From Pseudomonadota bacterium (GTDB taxonomy: Bacteria; Pseudomonadota; Alphaproteobacteria; Sphingomonadales; Sphingomonadaceae): a stretch of DNA of 16,680 nucleotides. Position numbers and translations under genes: made by a program. How positions within the stretch are numbered: position 1 is the stretch's first letter; every line of letters begins with the position of its first letter. Below, piece after piece: positions 6,302 to 14,014 of the stretch. The notes below the pieces were generated by a model. That model did not search any database. It was not told the DNA's origin and worked only from the letters and a program-made list of their open reading frames with translations. The stretch lies in assembly GCA_023426225.1 (NCBI GenBank), contig JAFABD010000068.1, forward strand, positions 1 through 16,680, read 5' to 3'.

Positions 6302-9115
6302 TCAGTCCAGCGAGTACCGCACGCCCAGCGCAAAGGTCCGGCTGCGCAACGCGGTGCCCAGGTTGAACTGGTCGGGACCACCCGCATCGCCGAAGCGATA
6401 ATAGGACTGCTGCTTTTCCTTGGTCAGGTTGACCGCGTCGAACGTCACCCCCAGTCGCTTGTTGACGTTGAGCGTCAGCTGGAAGTCCAGGCTCTTTTCC
6501 GGCCGGTACCACACGCCGATCGGGTTGGCGAAGAGCCGCTGCTCGTTGTTGTGCAGGAATTCCTTGCGCCAGATATACGACAGCCGCGTGCCGATCGGAC
6601 CTTTGTCATAGGCGAGCGTTGCGTTGTACGACAGGTCCGAAACGTTGAAGAACGGCGACTGCGCCTCGCCCGTGATGTTACCGGCCGCGTCGCTCAACGG
6701 AATGTTCTGCTTCGAATCCAGCAGCGTCACGCTTCCGGTAAAGCCCAGCCCGTCGAGCAGCCCCGGCAGATAGCGCGGGAAATAGGTCAGCCCCGCCTCG
6801 ATCCCCTTCAGCACGCCGTTCGACGCATTCACCGGGCGCGTGATGGCGAAATAATCGGTCTTGCCCGCAACGATGCCGTTGTTCGGAATATATTCGCGAA
6901 CCGCCAGCGGCACGACCAGCCCGTCGATCTCGCGACGGAAGCCGGTGACGAAGATCGCGCTGTCGCGGTCGAAATACCATTCGACGGCAAGGTCATAGTT
7001 CTTCGACCGGGTGGGCTTCAGCGTCGCGGTGCCCGCAGTGCCGCTGCCATAGCCGACATTGGTGAGGTCGCCGGTCAGCGAATAGTTGGGGTTGATGTCG
7101 CCGAAATTGGGCCGGCGCAGCGTCTCGCCATAGTTGAAGCGGATCCGCAGCTTGTCCGTCGGCTCGAACCGTGCGGTGAAGCTGGGCAGCAGGCGGTTGG
7201 TCCCCCGCGACACGTGCGTCCGCGCACCGTTGTTGTACCGGTCGAAGAAGTCATAGTCCGTATCGACGTCGACATAGCGCAGCCCGCCCTCGAGCTTCAG
7301 CGGCCGACCGAAGATCGAAATCTCGCCATCGGCCATCAGATAGGCCGACATCGTGGTTTCCTCGATATCGAAGGTCTTCGCCATGCGCAGCGCCGCCGAG
7401 GTCGGCAGGCCATAGCGCGTGCGCACCGCATCGGCATTGTCATGGAGCCAATAGCCGTTGGCGAGCACCCAGCTCGTCGGCACGTCGGCGCGACCCTGAT
7501 AGAAGTCGCGGTTGGTAAACTGCGCACCCTCGCCAAGCTGCGACAACGGGATGCCCAGCACGCCCGCGTCCTGCGTGCGGACATAGCTCGTCGCCTTGCG
7601 ACGATCGATGCGAACGCCCGCCTTGACGCGCCGCAGAAAGCCCTCGTCCCAGCTGTAATAGCCGTCAAGCGTACCCGTGATGGCGCTGCCGTCGTCCCGC
7701 CCGCCGTTGTCATAGAGTTGGGCGACGTTCCAGACGCTGGGATCGGTCAGCAGCGCGTCGTTCGAGAAATGGTACGACGGGATGCCGTCCTTGGCGTTGA
7801 AATCGACCTTGATCTGGTCGGCAACGCGCTCGGTGCGCATCGCGATGAACGAGGTGCGGTACTTGCTCGTCTGGTACGCGACGTCGCCGATGATCTTGCC
7901 GCGGTCGCCCAGGTTCCATTGGCCGTTCAAGGCATAGACGAAGCTGTCGGTCTGCGACTTGGTGAAGTCGCCGCTGTTGAAGCCATAGACGTTGTTGGCG
8001 ACGCGCGATTTGACGATGTTCGTGCCGGGGTAAAGCTCGACCGGCTGCGGATTGGCCCAGAAATCGACGAAGCTGAACTGCAGGCTGTTGAACGTCTCGC
8101 CGCGGAAGCCGGCATAGAAGACTTCGGCGGTATAGACCGAACTGCTGTTGGGCGCCCATTGCAGCGCGATATTGCCCGAGGGCCGCTCGCGCTTGCCGTA
8201 CAGGTCGGCGCTGAACGCCGCGTCGCGCGACAGGTAATAGGGCGTCGCGACACCGTTGATCTTCAGCGTCGATCCGGCCGCAGTCGGCAGGCCGTAATCG
8301 AGCCCCGGCGTCCAGTTAACATTGTTCGGCCCGGGGAAGATGCGCTCGAGCGGTGCCAGCCCCGAACCCGCAGGCGGCGCCTCGGTCGCGAACGGCACCA
8401 GCGCGCCCGCCGTCACCGACTGGGTGCGGTACTTGGTGCGCATATAGCTGCCGTTCACCAGGATGCCGATGTCGCCGATCCCGGTTTCCCAGCGGTTCGA
8501 AACCAGCAACGCGACATTCGGGTTAATCTTGTCGGCCTGCTCGTCATAGATCCCGCGTGCCAATGCCGAGATCGCAAAACCGTTGAAGTCCAGCGGACGG
8601 CGCGTCTTGATGTCGATCTGTCCGGCGAGGCCGGTCTCGATCTGGTCCGCCGAACGGGTCTTGTAGACGTCGACCTGCCGGACCAGGTTCGCCGACACGT
8701 CCTGAAGCGCGAACGACTGGCCCACGCCGGTAAAGATTGTCCGACCGTTGAGCGTGGTCAGCGGGTCGGCCAGGCCGCGGATCGTCACCGTGGCGGCCTC
8801 CCCGCCCGTACGGTCGGTCACCTGCACGCCGGTGATGCGCTGCAGCGCCTCGACGACATTGTTGTCGGGCAGCTTGCCGACATCCTCGGCGACGACCGAA
8901 TCGACGATCTGCGCCGCCTCGCGACGAACATTGAGCGCGCCCACGATCGAACCGCGCACGCCCGTGACGACGATCTCCTCGCCCCCCGCTTCGGGGGCCG
9001 CGACGCCCGTGCCGCCGTTCTGATCCTCGCCGACTGCCTGCGCAGCCGCCGGCGCGGCGGCGAGCATCAACGAAACGATCGAAACAGTGCACAGAAATGC
9101 GGGCTTGTGAGCCAT
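6302..9115 (-). CDS. TonB-dependent receptor 2, Caulobacter/Xanthomonas carbohydrate type
   Basis: This protein of 937 residues starts at the ATG at 9115, preceded by AGGAGAGG with good spacing. The signal peptide MAHKPAFLCTVSIVSLMLAA...AAAQ ends near residue 26. The TonB box is EEIVVTGVRG (46-55). The plug region has DSVVAEDVGKLPDNNVVEAL, RITGVQV, and TVTIRGL followed by LNGRTIFTG. The barrel ends in RTFALGVRYSLD. The sequence PDNNVVEALQRITGV and the length of about 900-1000 residues mark the TonB-Xanth-Caul group, whose characterised members take up plant oligosaccharides. It lies downstream of three arabinan-degrading enzyme genes on the same strand, so arabino-oligosaccharides are the best guess. 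A 245-base gap with its own -10 and two operator-like sites suggests a separate, co-regulated promoter. Confidence 0.93.
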   Translation of the reverse strand: MAHKPAFLCTVSIVSLMLAAAPAAAQAVGEDQNGGTGVAAPEAGGEEIVVTGVRGSIVGALNVRREAAQIVDSVVAEDVGKLPDNNVVEALQRITGVQVTDRTGGEAATVTIRGLADPLTTLNGRTIFTGVGQSFALQDVSANLVRQVDVYKTRSADQIETGLAGQIDIKTRRPLDFNGFAISALARGIYDEQADKINPNVALLVSNRWETGIGDIGILVNGSYMRTKYRTQSVTAGALVPFATEAPPAGSGLAPLERIFPGPNNVNWTPGLDYGLPTAAGSTLKINGVATPYYLSRDAAFSADLYGKRERPSGNIALQWAPNSSSVYTAEVFYAGFRGETFNSLQFSFVDFWANPQPVELYPGTNIVKSRVANNVYGFNSGDFTKSQTDSFVYALNGQWNLGDRGKIIGDVAYQTSKYRTSFIAMRTERVADQIKVDFNAKDGIPSYHFSNDALLTDPSVWNVAQLYDNGGRDDGSAITGTLDGYYSWDEGFLRRVKAGVRIDRRKATSYVRTQDAGVLGIPLSQLGEGAQFTNRDFYQGRADVPTSWVLANGYWLHDNADAVRTRYGLPTSAALRMAKTFDIEETTMSAYLMADGEISIFGRPLKLEGGLRYVDVDTDYDFFDRYNNGARTHVSRGTNRLLPSFTARFEPTDKLRIRFNYGETLRRPNFGDINPNYSLTGDLTNVGYGSGTAGTATLKPTRSKNYDLAVEWYFDRDSAIFVTGFRREIDGLVVPLAVREYIPNNGIVAGKTDYFAITRPVNASNGVLKGIEAGLTYFPRYLPGLLDGLGFTGSVTLLDSKQNIPLSDAAGNITGEAQSPFFNVSDLSYNATLAYDKGPIGTRLSYIWRKEFLHNNEQRLFANPIGVWYRPEKSLDFQLTLNVNKRLGVTFDAVNLTKEKQQSYYRFGDAGGPDQFNLGTALRSRTFALGVRYSLD

Positions 9116-9150
9116 GATCCCTCTCCTGAAGGCCGCCTCTGTGGACGGCT

Positions 9151-9166
9151 AATTAGTCGGACAAAT
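9151..9166. promoter_or_regulatory. GTCNGAC operator-like site 2, 5' leader of TonB receptor 2
   Basis: AATTAGTCGGACAAAT contains the core GTCGGAC (9156-9162). Flanking pairs ATT/AAT make it palindromic except one pair beside the core and the central base. It lies about 36 bases before the start codon and about 112 bases from site 3, within the presumed leader transcript. Confidence 0.55.
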
Positions 9167-9262
9167 ACGCAGCGCAGAAAATTGGCGCAAGCGCAATCGC
9201 TGCGGCACGGCCCAAGGTTTTTCGGATGCGTTGCCAATCGGCAACAGCCCGCCGCCGCATTC

Positions 9263-9278
9263 AAATAGTCTGATAAAT
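9263..9278. promoter_or_regulatory. GTCNGAC operator-like site 3, beside the -10 of TonB receptor 2
   Basis: AAATAGTCTGATAAAT has the core GTCTGAT (9268-9274), one base off the other copies but with the same TAGTCNGAYA context. On the minus strand it lies a few bases downstream of TATAAT, where a bound repressor would cover the transcription start. Confidence 0.5.
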
Positions 9279-9282
9279 TATA
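9277..9282 (-). promoter_or_regulatory. -10 element TATAAT, candidate promoter of TonB receptor 2
   Basis: A perfect sigma-70 -10 hexamer on the minus strand lies in an AT-rich island. No good -35 is seen 17 bases upstream, as expected for an activated or weak promoter. The implied leader is about 155 bases long. Confidence 0.5.
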
Positions 9283-9312
9283 CGAACCTGACGCGCAGGC
9301 GATGCGCCGCTC

Positions 9313-9342
9313 GGCAGGGCGAGCCACGCTGCCCGCCCTGCC
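9313..9342 (-). terminator. hairpin after the arabinan operon, no U-tract
   Basis: GGCAGGGCG (9313-9321) pairs with CGCCCTGCC (9334-9342) across a 12-base loop, starting 18 bases after the stop of the GH43/AbfB gene. No T-run follows on either strand. It could stabilise the 3' end or be a weak terminator, allowing some read-through into receptor 2. Confidence 0.4.
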
Positions 9343-9360
9343 CGCCGCCGACGTGACGGC

Positions 9361-10803
9361 TCAACTGACCCGAAAATGCGCGGCCGCGCCGCCCTTGTCC
9401 GCCGGCACGCCAACCCGCACCGCACCGTCGCGATGCAGCAGGAAATGCCCCGTTCGCCCCGCCAGCGCAAACCGGACGCCGTCCTTGCCGACCCGCTGGC
9501 GCAGGAAGCCGCGTTGCGCCCCGTCGCCCGTCCGCCCGTCATTCGGCACCAGCCCGACTCTGCCGTCGGGCATCGCCGCCAGGCACTTTCCGGGCGCGTC
9601 GATCGGTTCCAGCACCTCGCTGCCGCCGACACCCGCCAGCGCACGGAATTGCGACGCGGCAATCCGCCCCCGGCCGATCCGCACCGCGTCGCCGTCGTGG
9701 ATCAGGAACCGGTCGGGCGCGCCCAGGGGGCTGAACCGGTCGGGCACCGGGCCGTTGCCGACGGGAATGCCGAAATCGGGCGTCCCGTCGGCGCGATAAT
9801 AGATGCGCTGCACGCGCGTGTGGCGGTTGGGGTCGAACAACGGATCGCCCGTGATCGCCTCATAGTCGCGACCGTGATAGACAAGCACGTCGCGTCCCTG
9901 CTCGTCCACGGTGAAGCTGTTGTGCCCCGGGCCGTACACCTTGGTCACGGCGGAACTGACGAGCACCGGCTCGGGCGACTTGCTCCAGTTGGCCGGGTTC
10001 ATGATGTCCGCGTCGTCAGGACAGGTCAGCATTCCCAGGCAATAACGTGCATCGGTGGCACTCGCCGAATAGGTGAGGAACAGCCGCCCGTTGCGCGCGA
10101 GCAGCGCCGGCGCCTCGGCGACCTTGAACCCCCGAACTTCCCAGTCGAGCGTCGGCACGGTCAGCCGCGCGGGCTTCGCCGCCAGCGTCAGCGGCGTCTT
10201 CATCGGCGCCAGATACAGGTTCGAGTTGGTGTCGATCCCCGGCTCGCGCTCGGCCCAGCAGAAATAGCGCACGCCGCGATGCACGAAGCTCGTCGAATCG
10301 AGGTTGAACCCGTCGAACGGCGACTGGAACTTGCCCAGCACGCGCCATGCGCCCGTCATCGGGTCCGCACCGTCGCACACCACCGCATAGGTGCGGATGC
10401 GGAACACGTCCTCGCCGCCGCCGCTCGGCCCCGCGGCGAAGTACATGATCCACCTGCCGCCGATCCGGTGGAGTTCGGGCGCCCAGATGAACCCGGACAT
10501 CGGCCCGCTCGCCTCATGCCGCCACAGCACGCGCTCGGGCGCGGTCGCCAGCCCGGCGATCGTGCGCGAACGGCGCAGCACCAGCCGGTCATATTCGGGC
10601 ACCGATCCGGTAAGGTAATACCAGCCGTCGCTGTGACGGAAGACCTGCGCATCGGCGCGGTTGCGCACCAGCGGGTTCACCGGGACGGGCCCGTTCGCGA
10701 CGGGCCTGGCCAGCCCCGCCGCCGTCGCCGATCCGGCAAACGCAGTCCCGGCGGCGGTGCCCGCCGCACCGGCAAGGAACAGGCGTCGATTGAACGCGAT
10801 CAT
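9361..10803 (-). CDS. Tat-exported GH43 arabinofuranosidase with AbfB-like C-terminal domain
   Basis: This 480-residue enzyme starts at the ATG at 10803, with GAGGAG six bases upstream; in-frame codons further upstream overlap the previous gene. The N-terminus FNRRLFLAGAAGTAAGTAFAG is a twin-arginine signal (Arg6-Arg7). The GH43 five-blade propeller spans about residues 40-335. Likely catalytic Asp51 is in RADAQVF, the pKa-tuning Asp169 in FNLDSTSF, and the acid Glu230 in KVAEAPAL; GPGHNSFTVDEQG is also typical. Residues about 340-480 resemble an arabinose-binding AbfB (CBM42) trefoil, with repeats such as GFLRQR...GVRFALAG and HFLLHRDGAVRV. The GH43 plus CBM42 layout is known from exo-1,5-alpha-L-arabinofuranosidases. 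It probably trims arabino-oligomers or side chains. It is the third gene of the operon, ten bases after the second. Confidence 0.85.
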   Translation of the reverse strand: MIAFNRRLFLAGAAGTAAGTAFAGSATAAGLARPVANGPVPVNPLVRNRADAQVFRHSDGWYYLTGSVPEYDRLVLRRSRTIAGLATAPERVLWRHEASGPMSGFIWAPELHRIGGRWIMYFAAGPSGGGEDVFRIRTYAVVCDGADPMTGAWRVLGKFQSPFDGFNLDSTSFVHRGVRYFCWAEREPGIDTNSNLYLAPMKTPLTLAAKPARLTVPTLDWEVRGFKVAEAPALLARNGRLFLTYSASATDARYCLGMLTCPDDADIMNPANWSKSPEPVLVSSAVTKVYGPGHNSFTVDEQGRDVLVYHGRDYEAITGDPLFDPNRHTRVQRIYYRADGTPDFGIPVGNGPVPDRFSPLGAPDRFLIHDGDAVRIGRGRIAASQFRALAGVGGSEVLEPIDAPGKCLAAMPDGRVGLVPNDGRTGDGAQRGFLRQRVGKDGVRFALAGRTGHFLLHRDGAVRVGVPADKGGAAAHFRVS

Positions 10804-10813
10804 GGCTTTCTCC

Positions 10814-11842
10814 TCAATCCTCGGCAACGGGCCAGCCGTCGGCATCCCAGCGCACGGGGGCGATGCGCAGCGTCGGCGCACCCTGCGCCTGCTTGTCATA
10901 GGCATGGTAAACCACGTAATCGCGGCCATCTTTGTCGTGCAGCCAGCCGGCATGGCCGGGGCCGCGGAAACGCTGCTGCTCCTCCAGGTCGGCGCGCAGG
11001 AAAATGGTCCCACCGCCTTCCATCAGCTTGCTGCCGTCCTTGCCGACATAGGGTCCGGTAATCGCCTTGGACCTGCCGACGACGGTGTAATAGGTGCTGC
11101 TCGCGCCCTTGCAGCAATAGTCGTACGACACGAGCAGGTAATAATAGCCGCCGTGCGGGACGATGAACGGCGCCTCGATCGGCGCGGGCGCACCCGCCGG
11201 CGCCGGACGCCGCGCGATCGACCGCGGCCTTGCGCGGGGGTTCAACAGCTTGCCCGTGCGCGGGTCCAGTTCGAACAGCTTGATACCGGTCCAGAAACTG
11301 CCCAGCGCCAGCCAGTGCCGTCCGGCCGCGTCGATCACGAAATTGGGGTCGATCGCGTTGAAATCGTCCGCCGGGGTCGACTGCACCACCAGCCCCTCGT
11401 CGCGCCACGCAAAATCGGGCGATCCGGGATCGAGCGTGGCGTTGGTGGCCATGCCGACGGCCGAACGGTTCGAACCGAAGGTCGAGACCGAGTAATAAAG
11501 CCGCCAGCGCCCGTCGACGAAATGGATGTCGGGCGCCCACATGCCGCCCGTGCCCGGCACGGCCTTGAGCGCCCAGTCGGGCATTTTGGTGAAGACCGGC
11601 GCGCCTGCGGTCCAGTGGATCAGATCCTTCGAACTGCGCGTTTCCACCAGCCGATCGCCATGCCCGGTCGAAAACACGTAATAGGTGTCGCCGTCGCGCG
11701 CGATCACCGGATCGTGCGTCGGCACCAGATCACCCGCCAGCCGGGCATTCAGCGTGGCGCCCGAAGGGGGCGTCTGCTGCGCCGACGCGGCACCGCCCAG
11801 CGCCAGCACCCCCGCCACGATCGTCAATCCATGCAATCGCAT
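10814..11842 (-). CDS. GH43 endo-1,5-alpha-L-arabinanase type enzyme
   Basis: This 342-residue protein starts at the ATG at 11842 (GAGAGG five bases upstream), which gives the Sec signal MRLHGLTIVAGVLALGGAASA-QQ. An earlier in-frame ATG would put a charged tail before the signal. The catalytic triad of the GH43 propeller is visible: base Asp44 in THDPVIARDG, Asp165 in NAIDPNFV, and acid Glu223 in PIEAPFIV. MWAPDIHF, LGSFWTGIKLFELD and GPGHAGW are typical of arabinanases that cut the 1,5-linked backbone internally. The length fits a single-domain enzyme. The reaction would occur in the periplasm or outside the cell, supplying oligomers for TonB receptor 2. It is the second gene of the operon, 64 bases after GH51 and ten bases before the Tat-exported GH43. 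Xylosidase-type GH43 activity is less likely. Confidence 0.87.
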   Translation of the reverse strand: MRLHGLTIVAGVLALGGAASAQQTPPSGATLNARLAGDLVPTHDPVIARDGDTYYVFSTGHGDRLVETRSSKDLIHWTAGAPVFTKMPDWALKAVPGTGGMWAPDIHFVDGRWRLYYSVSTFGSNRSAVGMATNATLDPGSPDFAWRDEGLVVQSTPADDFNAIDPNFVIDAAGRHWLALGSFWTGIKLFELDPRTGKLLNPRARPRSIARRPAPAGAPAPIEAPFIVPHGGYYYLLVSYDYCCKGASSTYYTVVGRSKAITGPYVGKDGSKLMEGGGTIFLRADLEEQQRFRGPGHAGWLHDKDGRDYVVYHAYDKQAQGAPTLRIAPVRWDADGWPVAED

Positions 11843-11906
11843 CGAACCTCTCTGCCGTTCTCGGATACCGAAGGCGGCGCCCGGACCGGCCGGGCGCGGC
11901 ACCGGT

Positions 11907-13490
11907 TTACCGCAGTTCGAGCACCACGATCGACTTGGCCGGCAGCGTCACCGTCAACGTGCCGCCGTTCAGCTGCGCAGCATCGAACGGCACCGGCCTG
12001 ACCGTTTCCGGCGCCTCGAAACTGTTGTGCGCGTTGATCGCCGGTGCCGTCAGCACGCGGCCCGACACGCCGGTCGCGCTCACGCCGTTCAGCTTCACCG
12101 TCACCGTGTTCGGCCGATTGGGATCCAGGTTCGACAGGCCGACATGAACCCGCCCGTCCTTACCGCGCACCGCCGATCCGCTCACTGCGGGCATCACGAA
12201 CTGGTCCTTGGCATACCACGGCGCCCGGATCGTGACCGGCAGCACCTGCGCGTCCTGCCAGGGCTTGTACATCTCGAACACGTGATAGGTCGGCGTCAGC
12301 ACCATCTTGGCACCGTCGGTCAGGATCATCGCCTGCAGCACGTTGACCATCTGCGCGATCGCGCTCATCCGCACGCGGTCGGCGTGCTTGGCAAAGATGT
12401 CGAGATGGACCGATGCGATCAGCGCGTCGCGCAGCGTGTTCTGCTGGCGCAGAAAGCCCGGATGCGTGCCGGGGTCCTGCGCATACCAGGCGCCCCATTC
12501 GTCGACGGCCAGGAACACGCGCTTCTGCGGATCATATTTGTCCATGATCGCGCTGTGCCGGGTCACCAGCTCGTCCATGCGCCACGCGCCGGCCAGCGCA
12601 TCGGCCCATCCCGCCTCGTCGAAATTGACCGGATCGGCCTTGGGCGGCCAGCCGCCCTGCGGCAGCGTGTAATAATGGAGCGACACTCCGTCGAGCAGCG
12701 GCCCGGCGACGCGCATCATCGTCTCGGTCCAGTTATAATCGTCGACGTTCGCGCCGGCTGCGATCTTCAGGATCTTGGTCCCCGCCGGCGCCTTGACGAA
12801 AGTGGCATAGCGTCGCGTCTCGTCGGCCGCGAATTCAGGGCGCATGTTGCCGCCACAGCCCCACAGCTCGTTGCCGATCCCGAAATAGGGGACCGCCCAC
12901 GGCGCCTTGTGGCCGTTCTTCGCGCGCTCGTCGGCCAGGCTGCCGGCGGGCGCGGTCATATATTCGACCCATTCCGCCATCTCGCGCGGCGTGCCGTTGC
13001 CGACATTGCCCGCGACATAGGCCTCCGCACCCACCTGGCGCAGCAGTTCGAAATATTCGTGCGTGCCCACCTCGTTGGGCTCGGTCACGCCGCCCCAGTG
13101 CGTGTTGACCTTCACCGGCCGCTGCTTCTGCGGGCCGATGCCTTCGCGCCAATGATATTCGTCGGCGAAACAGCCGCCGGGCCAGCGGATCACCGGCACC
13201 GACAGGTTGCGCAGCGCGGCGATCACGTCGTTGCGAAAGCCGTTGGTGTTGGGAATCTTCGAGTTCCTGCCGACCCACAGGCCGCCATAGATGCCGTTGC
13301 CCAGATGCTCGGCAAACTGGGTAAAGATGCGCCGATCATAGGTCGGGGCCGACGGGTCGGCCTTCAGCTCGACCGTCGCCGTCCCCGCCGCGGGCGCCGG
13401 GGCTCCGGCGGGGACGCCCTGCGCCAGCGCGGTCGCCGGCATGCCCAGCAACAGCAATGCCATCGCCACGGGACGGAATCTCGGGGTCAT
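11907..13490 (-). CDS. GH51 alpha-L-arabinofuranosidase, exported
   Basis: This 527-residue protein starts at the ATG at 13490, with AGGAGA five bases upstream. The signal peptide MTPRFRPVAMALLLLGMPATALA ends at about residue 23. GH51 signatures are RWPGGCFADEYHW (102-114), the acid/base Glu208 in GIGNELWGCGGNM, HYYTLP (272-277), and the nucleophile Glu331 in AVDEWGAWY. A C-terminal all-beta domain (about 420-527) ends in PAKSIVVLELR, as usual for the family. The enzyme removes terminal arabinofuranosyl units from arabinan, arabinoxylan or their oligomers by the retaining mechanism. Many GH51 enzymes are cytoplasmic; this one carries an export signal, so arabinose is probably released outside the inner membrane. 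It is the first structural gene of the GH51-GH43-GH43 operon, and two GTCNGAC sites lie upstream. Confidence 0.92.
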   Translation of the reverse strand: MTPRFRPVAMALLLLGMPATALAQGVPAGAPAPAAGTATVELKADPSAPTYDRRIFTQFAEHLGNGIYGGLWVGRNSKIPNTNGFRNDVIAALRNLSVPVIRWPGGCFADEYHWREGIGPQKQRPVKVNTHWGGVTEPNEVGTHEYFELLRQVGAEAYVAGNVGNGTPREMAEWVEYMTAPAGSLADERAKNGHKAPWAVPYFGIGNELWGCGGNMRPEFAADETRRYATFVKAPAGTKILKIAAGANVDDYNWTETMMRVAGPLLDGVSLHYYTLPQGGWPPKADPVNFDEAGWADALAGAWRMDELVTRHSAIMDKYDPQKRVFLAVDEWGAWYAQDPGTHPGFLRQQNTLRDALIASVHLDIFAKHADRVRMSAIAQMVNVLQAMILTDGAKMVLTPTYHVFEMYKPWQDAQVLPVTIRAPWYAKDQFVMPAVSGSAVRGKDGRVHVGLSNLDPNRPNTVTVKLNGVSATGVSGRVLTAPAINAHNSFEAPETVRPVPFDAAQLNGGTLTVTLPAKSIVVLELR

Positions 13491-13574
13491 GTTTCTCTCC
13501 TGCTCGCCGGTTCTCGACCGGCATCGAATTGCCCGGGGTCGGTGCGCCTTGGCGCGCGCAACTGGCGATGGCCT

Positions 13575-13715
13575 TCAATCGCGAAGCGGCGACGCGGCAC
13601 GCAACCGACGGCGGATCGACGCGGCATCGCCGCCGACGTCGCACGACCGCAGCCGGCGGTCGGCCGTGCCGGCGCGCGCATTTTCCGCTGGACGGGAATC
13701 GCTCCCTTCACGCAT
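13575..13715 (-). CDS. possible 46-residue leader peptide upstream of GH51
   Basis: An ATG at 13715 is preceded by CAGGAGAGAAGC, almost identical to the CAGGAGAGAAAC before the GH51 ATG. The frame encodes 46 residues (MREGSDSRPAENARAGTADR..., ending SPLRD) and stops 84 bases before GH51. The peptide is Arg-rich, matches nothing I recognise, and has no signal or membrane segment. It may be a translated leader, the remnant of an older start region, or a chance frame behind a duplicated ribosome binding site. The evidence is the spacing and strength of that site alone. Confidence 0.25.
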   Translation of the reverse strand: MREGSDSRPAENARAGTADRRLRSCDVGGDAASIRRRLRAASPLRD

Positions 13716-13773
13716 GCTTCTCTCCTGACTGCGGCATCGCCCGACGCCGACCGCAATATTCTCGATTGCTGTT

Positions 13774-13789
13774 GTTTAGTCCGACATAT
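13774..13789. promoter_or_regulatory. GTCNGAC operator-like site 4, upstream of GH51 operon
   Basis: GTTTAGTCCGACATAT has the core GTCCGAC (13779-13785) in an AT-rich island, with the same TAGTCNGACA context as sites 2 and 3. It lies about 285 bases before the GH51 start and 90 bases from site 5. Confidence 0.5.
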
Positions 13790-13862
13790 TCGAGTCTGGG
13801 GCGGAAGGCAATCCTTCGTCCCCGCAGCGCACGGGACACTGATTTCCACCGGGTTTTTCGAT

Positions 13863-13881
13863 AAAATTGTCTGACTATTTT
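13863..13881. promoter_or_regulatory. GTCNGAC operator-like site 5, best palindrome, upstream of GH51 operon
   Basis: AAAATTGTCTGACTATTTT is symmetrical over all 19 bases except the centre and the T/T pair flanking the core (13869-13875). Its reverse strand reads AAATAGTCAGACAATT, matching site 2 closely. It is the strongest copy and the best reference for a search. Confidence 0.6.
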
Positions 13882-13992
13882 GACGTAGCGCCCTGCTCCG
13901 ATGCGCCGGCGCGCGTGCAGCACAGCCACCGTGCTATTGGCGCTTCGCCATAATCATGAAGATTTTTTAACCAGTCATTCGCCTCGAAAAAC

Positions 13993-14014
13993 CGTTACGC
14001 ATTGCCCCGTAACG
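13993..14014. promoter_or_regulatory. 7-bp perfect inverted repeat upstream of chemoreceptor
   Basis: CGTTACG (13993-13999) and CGTAACG (14008-14014) flank eight bases. It may be an operator for the chemoreceptor gene. On the minus strand the stem is followed by GTTTTTC, so it could alternatively stop leftward transcription; no annotated minus-strand gene ends just before it. Confidence 0.4.

Noticed and set aside
5903..9268. 1121-codon plus-strand open frame
   Set aside because: It is antisense to TonB receptor 2, Arg/Val/Asp-rich with no recognisable domain. Long antisense frames are expected in GC-rich genes.
13487..13849. 120-codon minus-strand frame over the GH51 leader
   Set aside because: It has Cys/Arg-rich shadow composition, overlaps the GH51 start in another frame, and its start lacks a good ribosome binding site.
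13928..13954. Possible sigma-28 flagellar promoter (GCCATAAT) before the chemoreceptor
   Set aside because: The matching TAAA element is absent at the required distance.
13938..13970. Hairpin TGGCG-CTT-CGCCA followed by a T-run
   Set aside because: The stem is only five pairs and the T-run begins more than ten bases later, so it is unlikely to terminate transcription.
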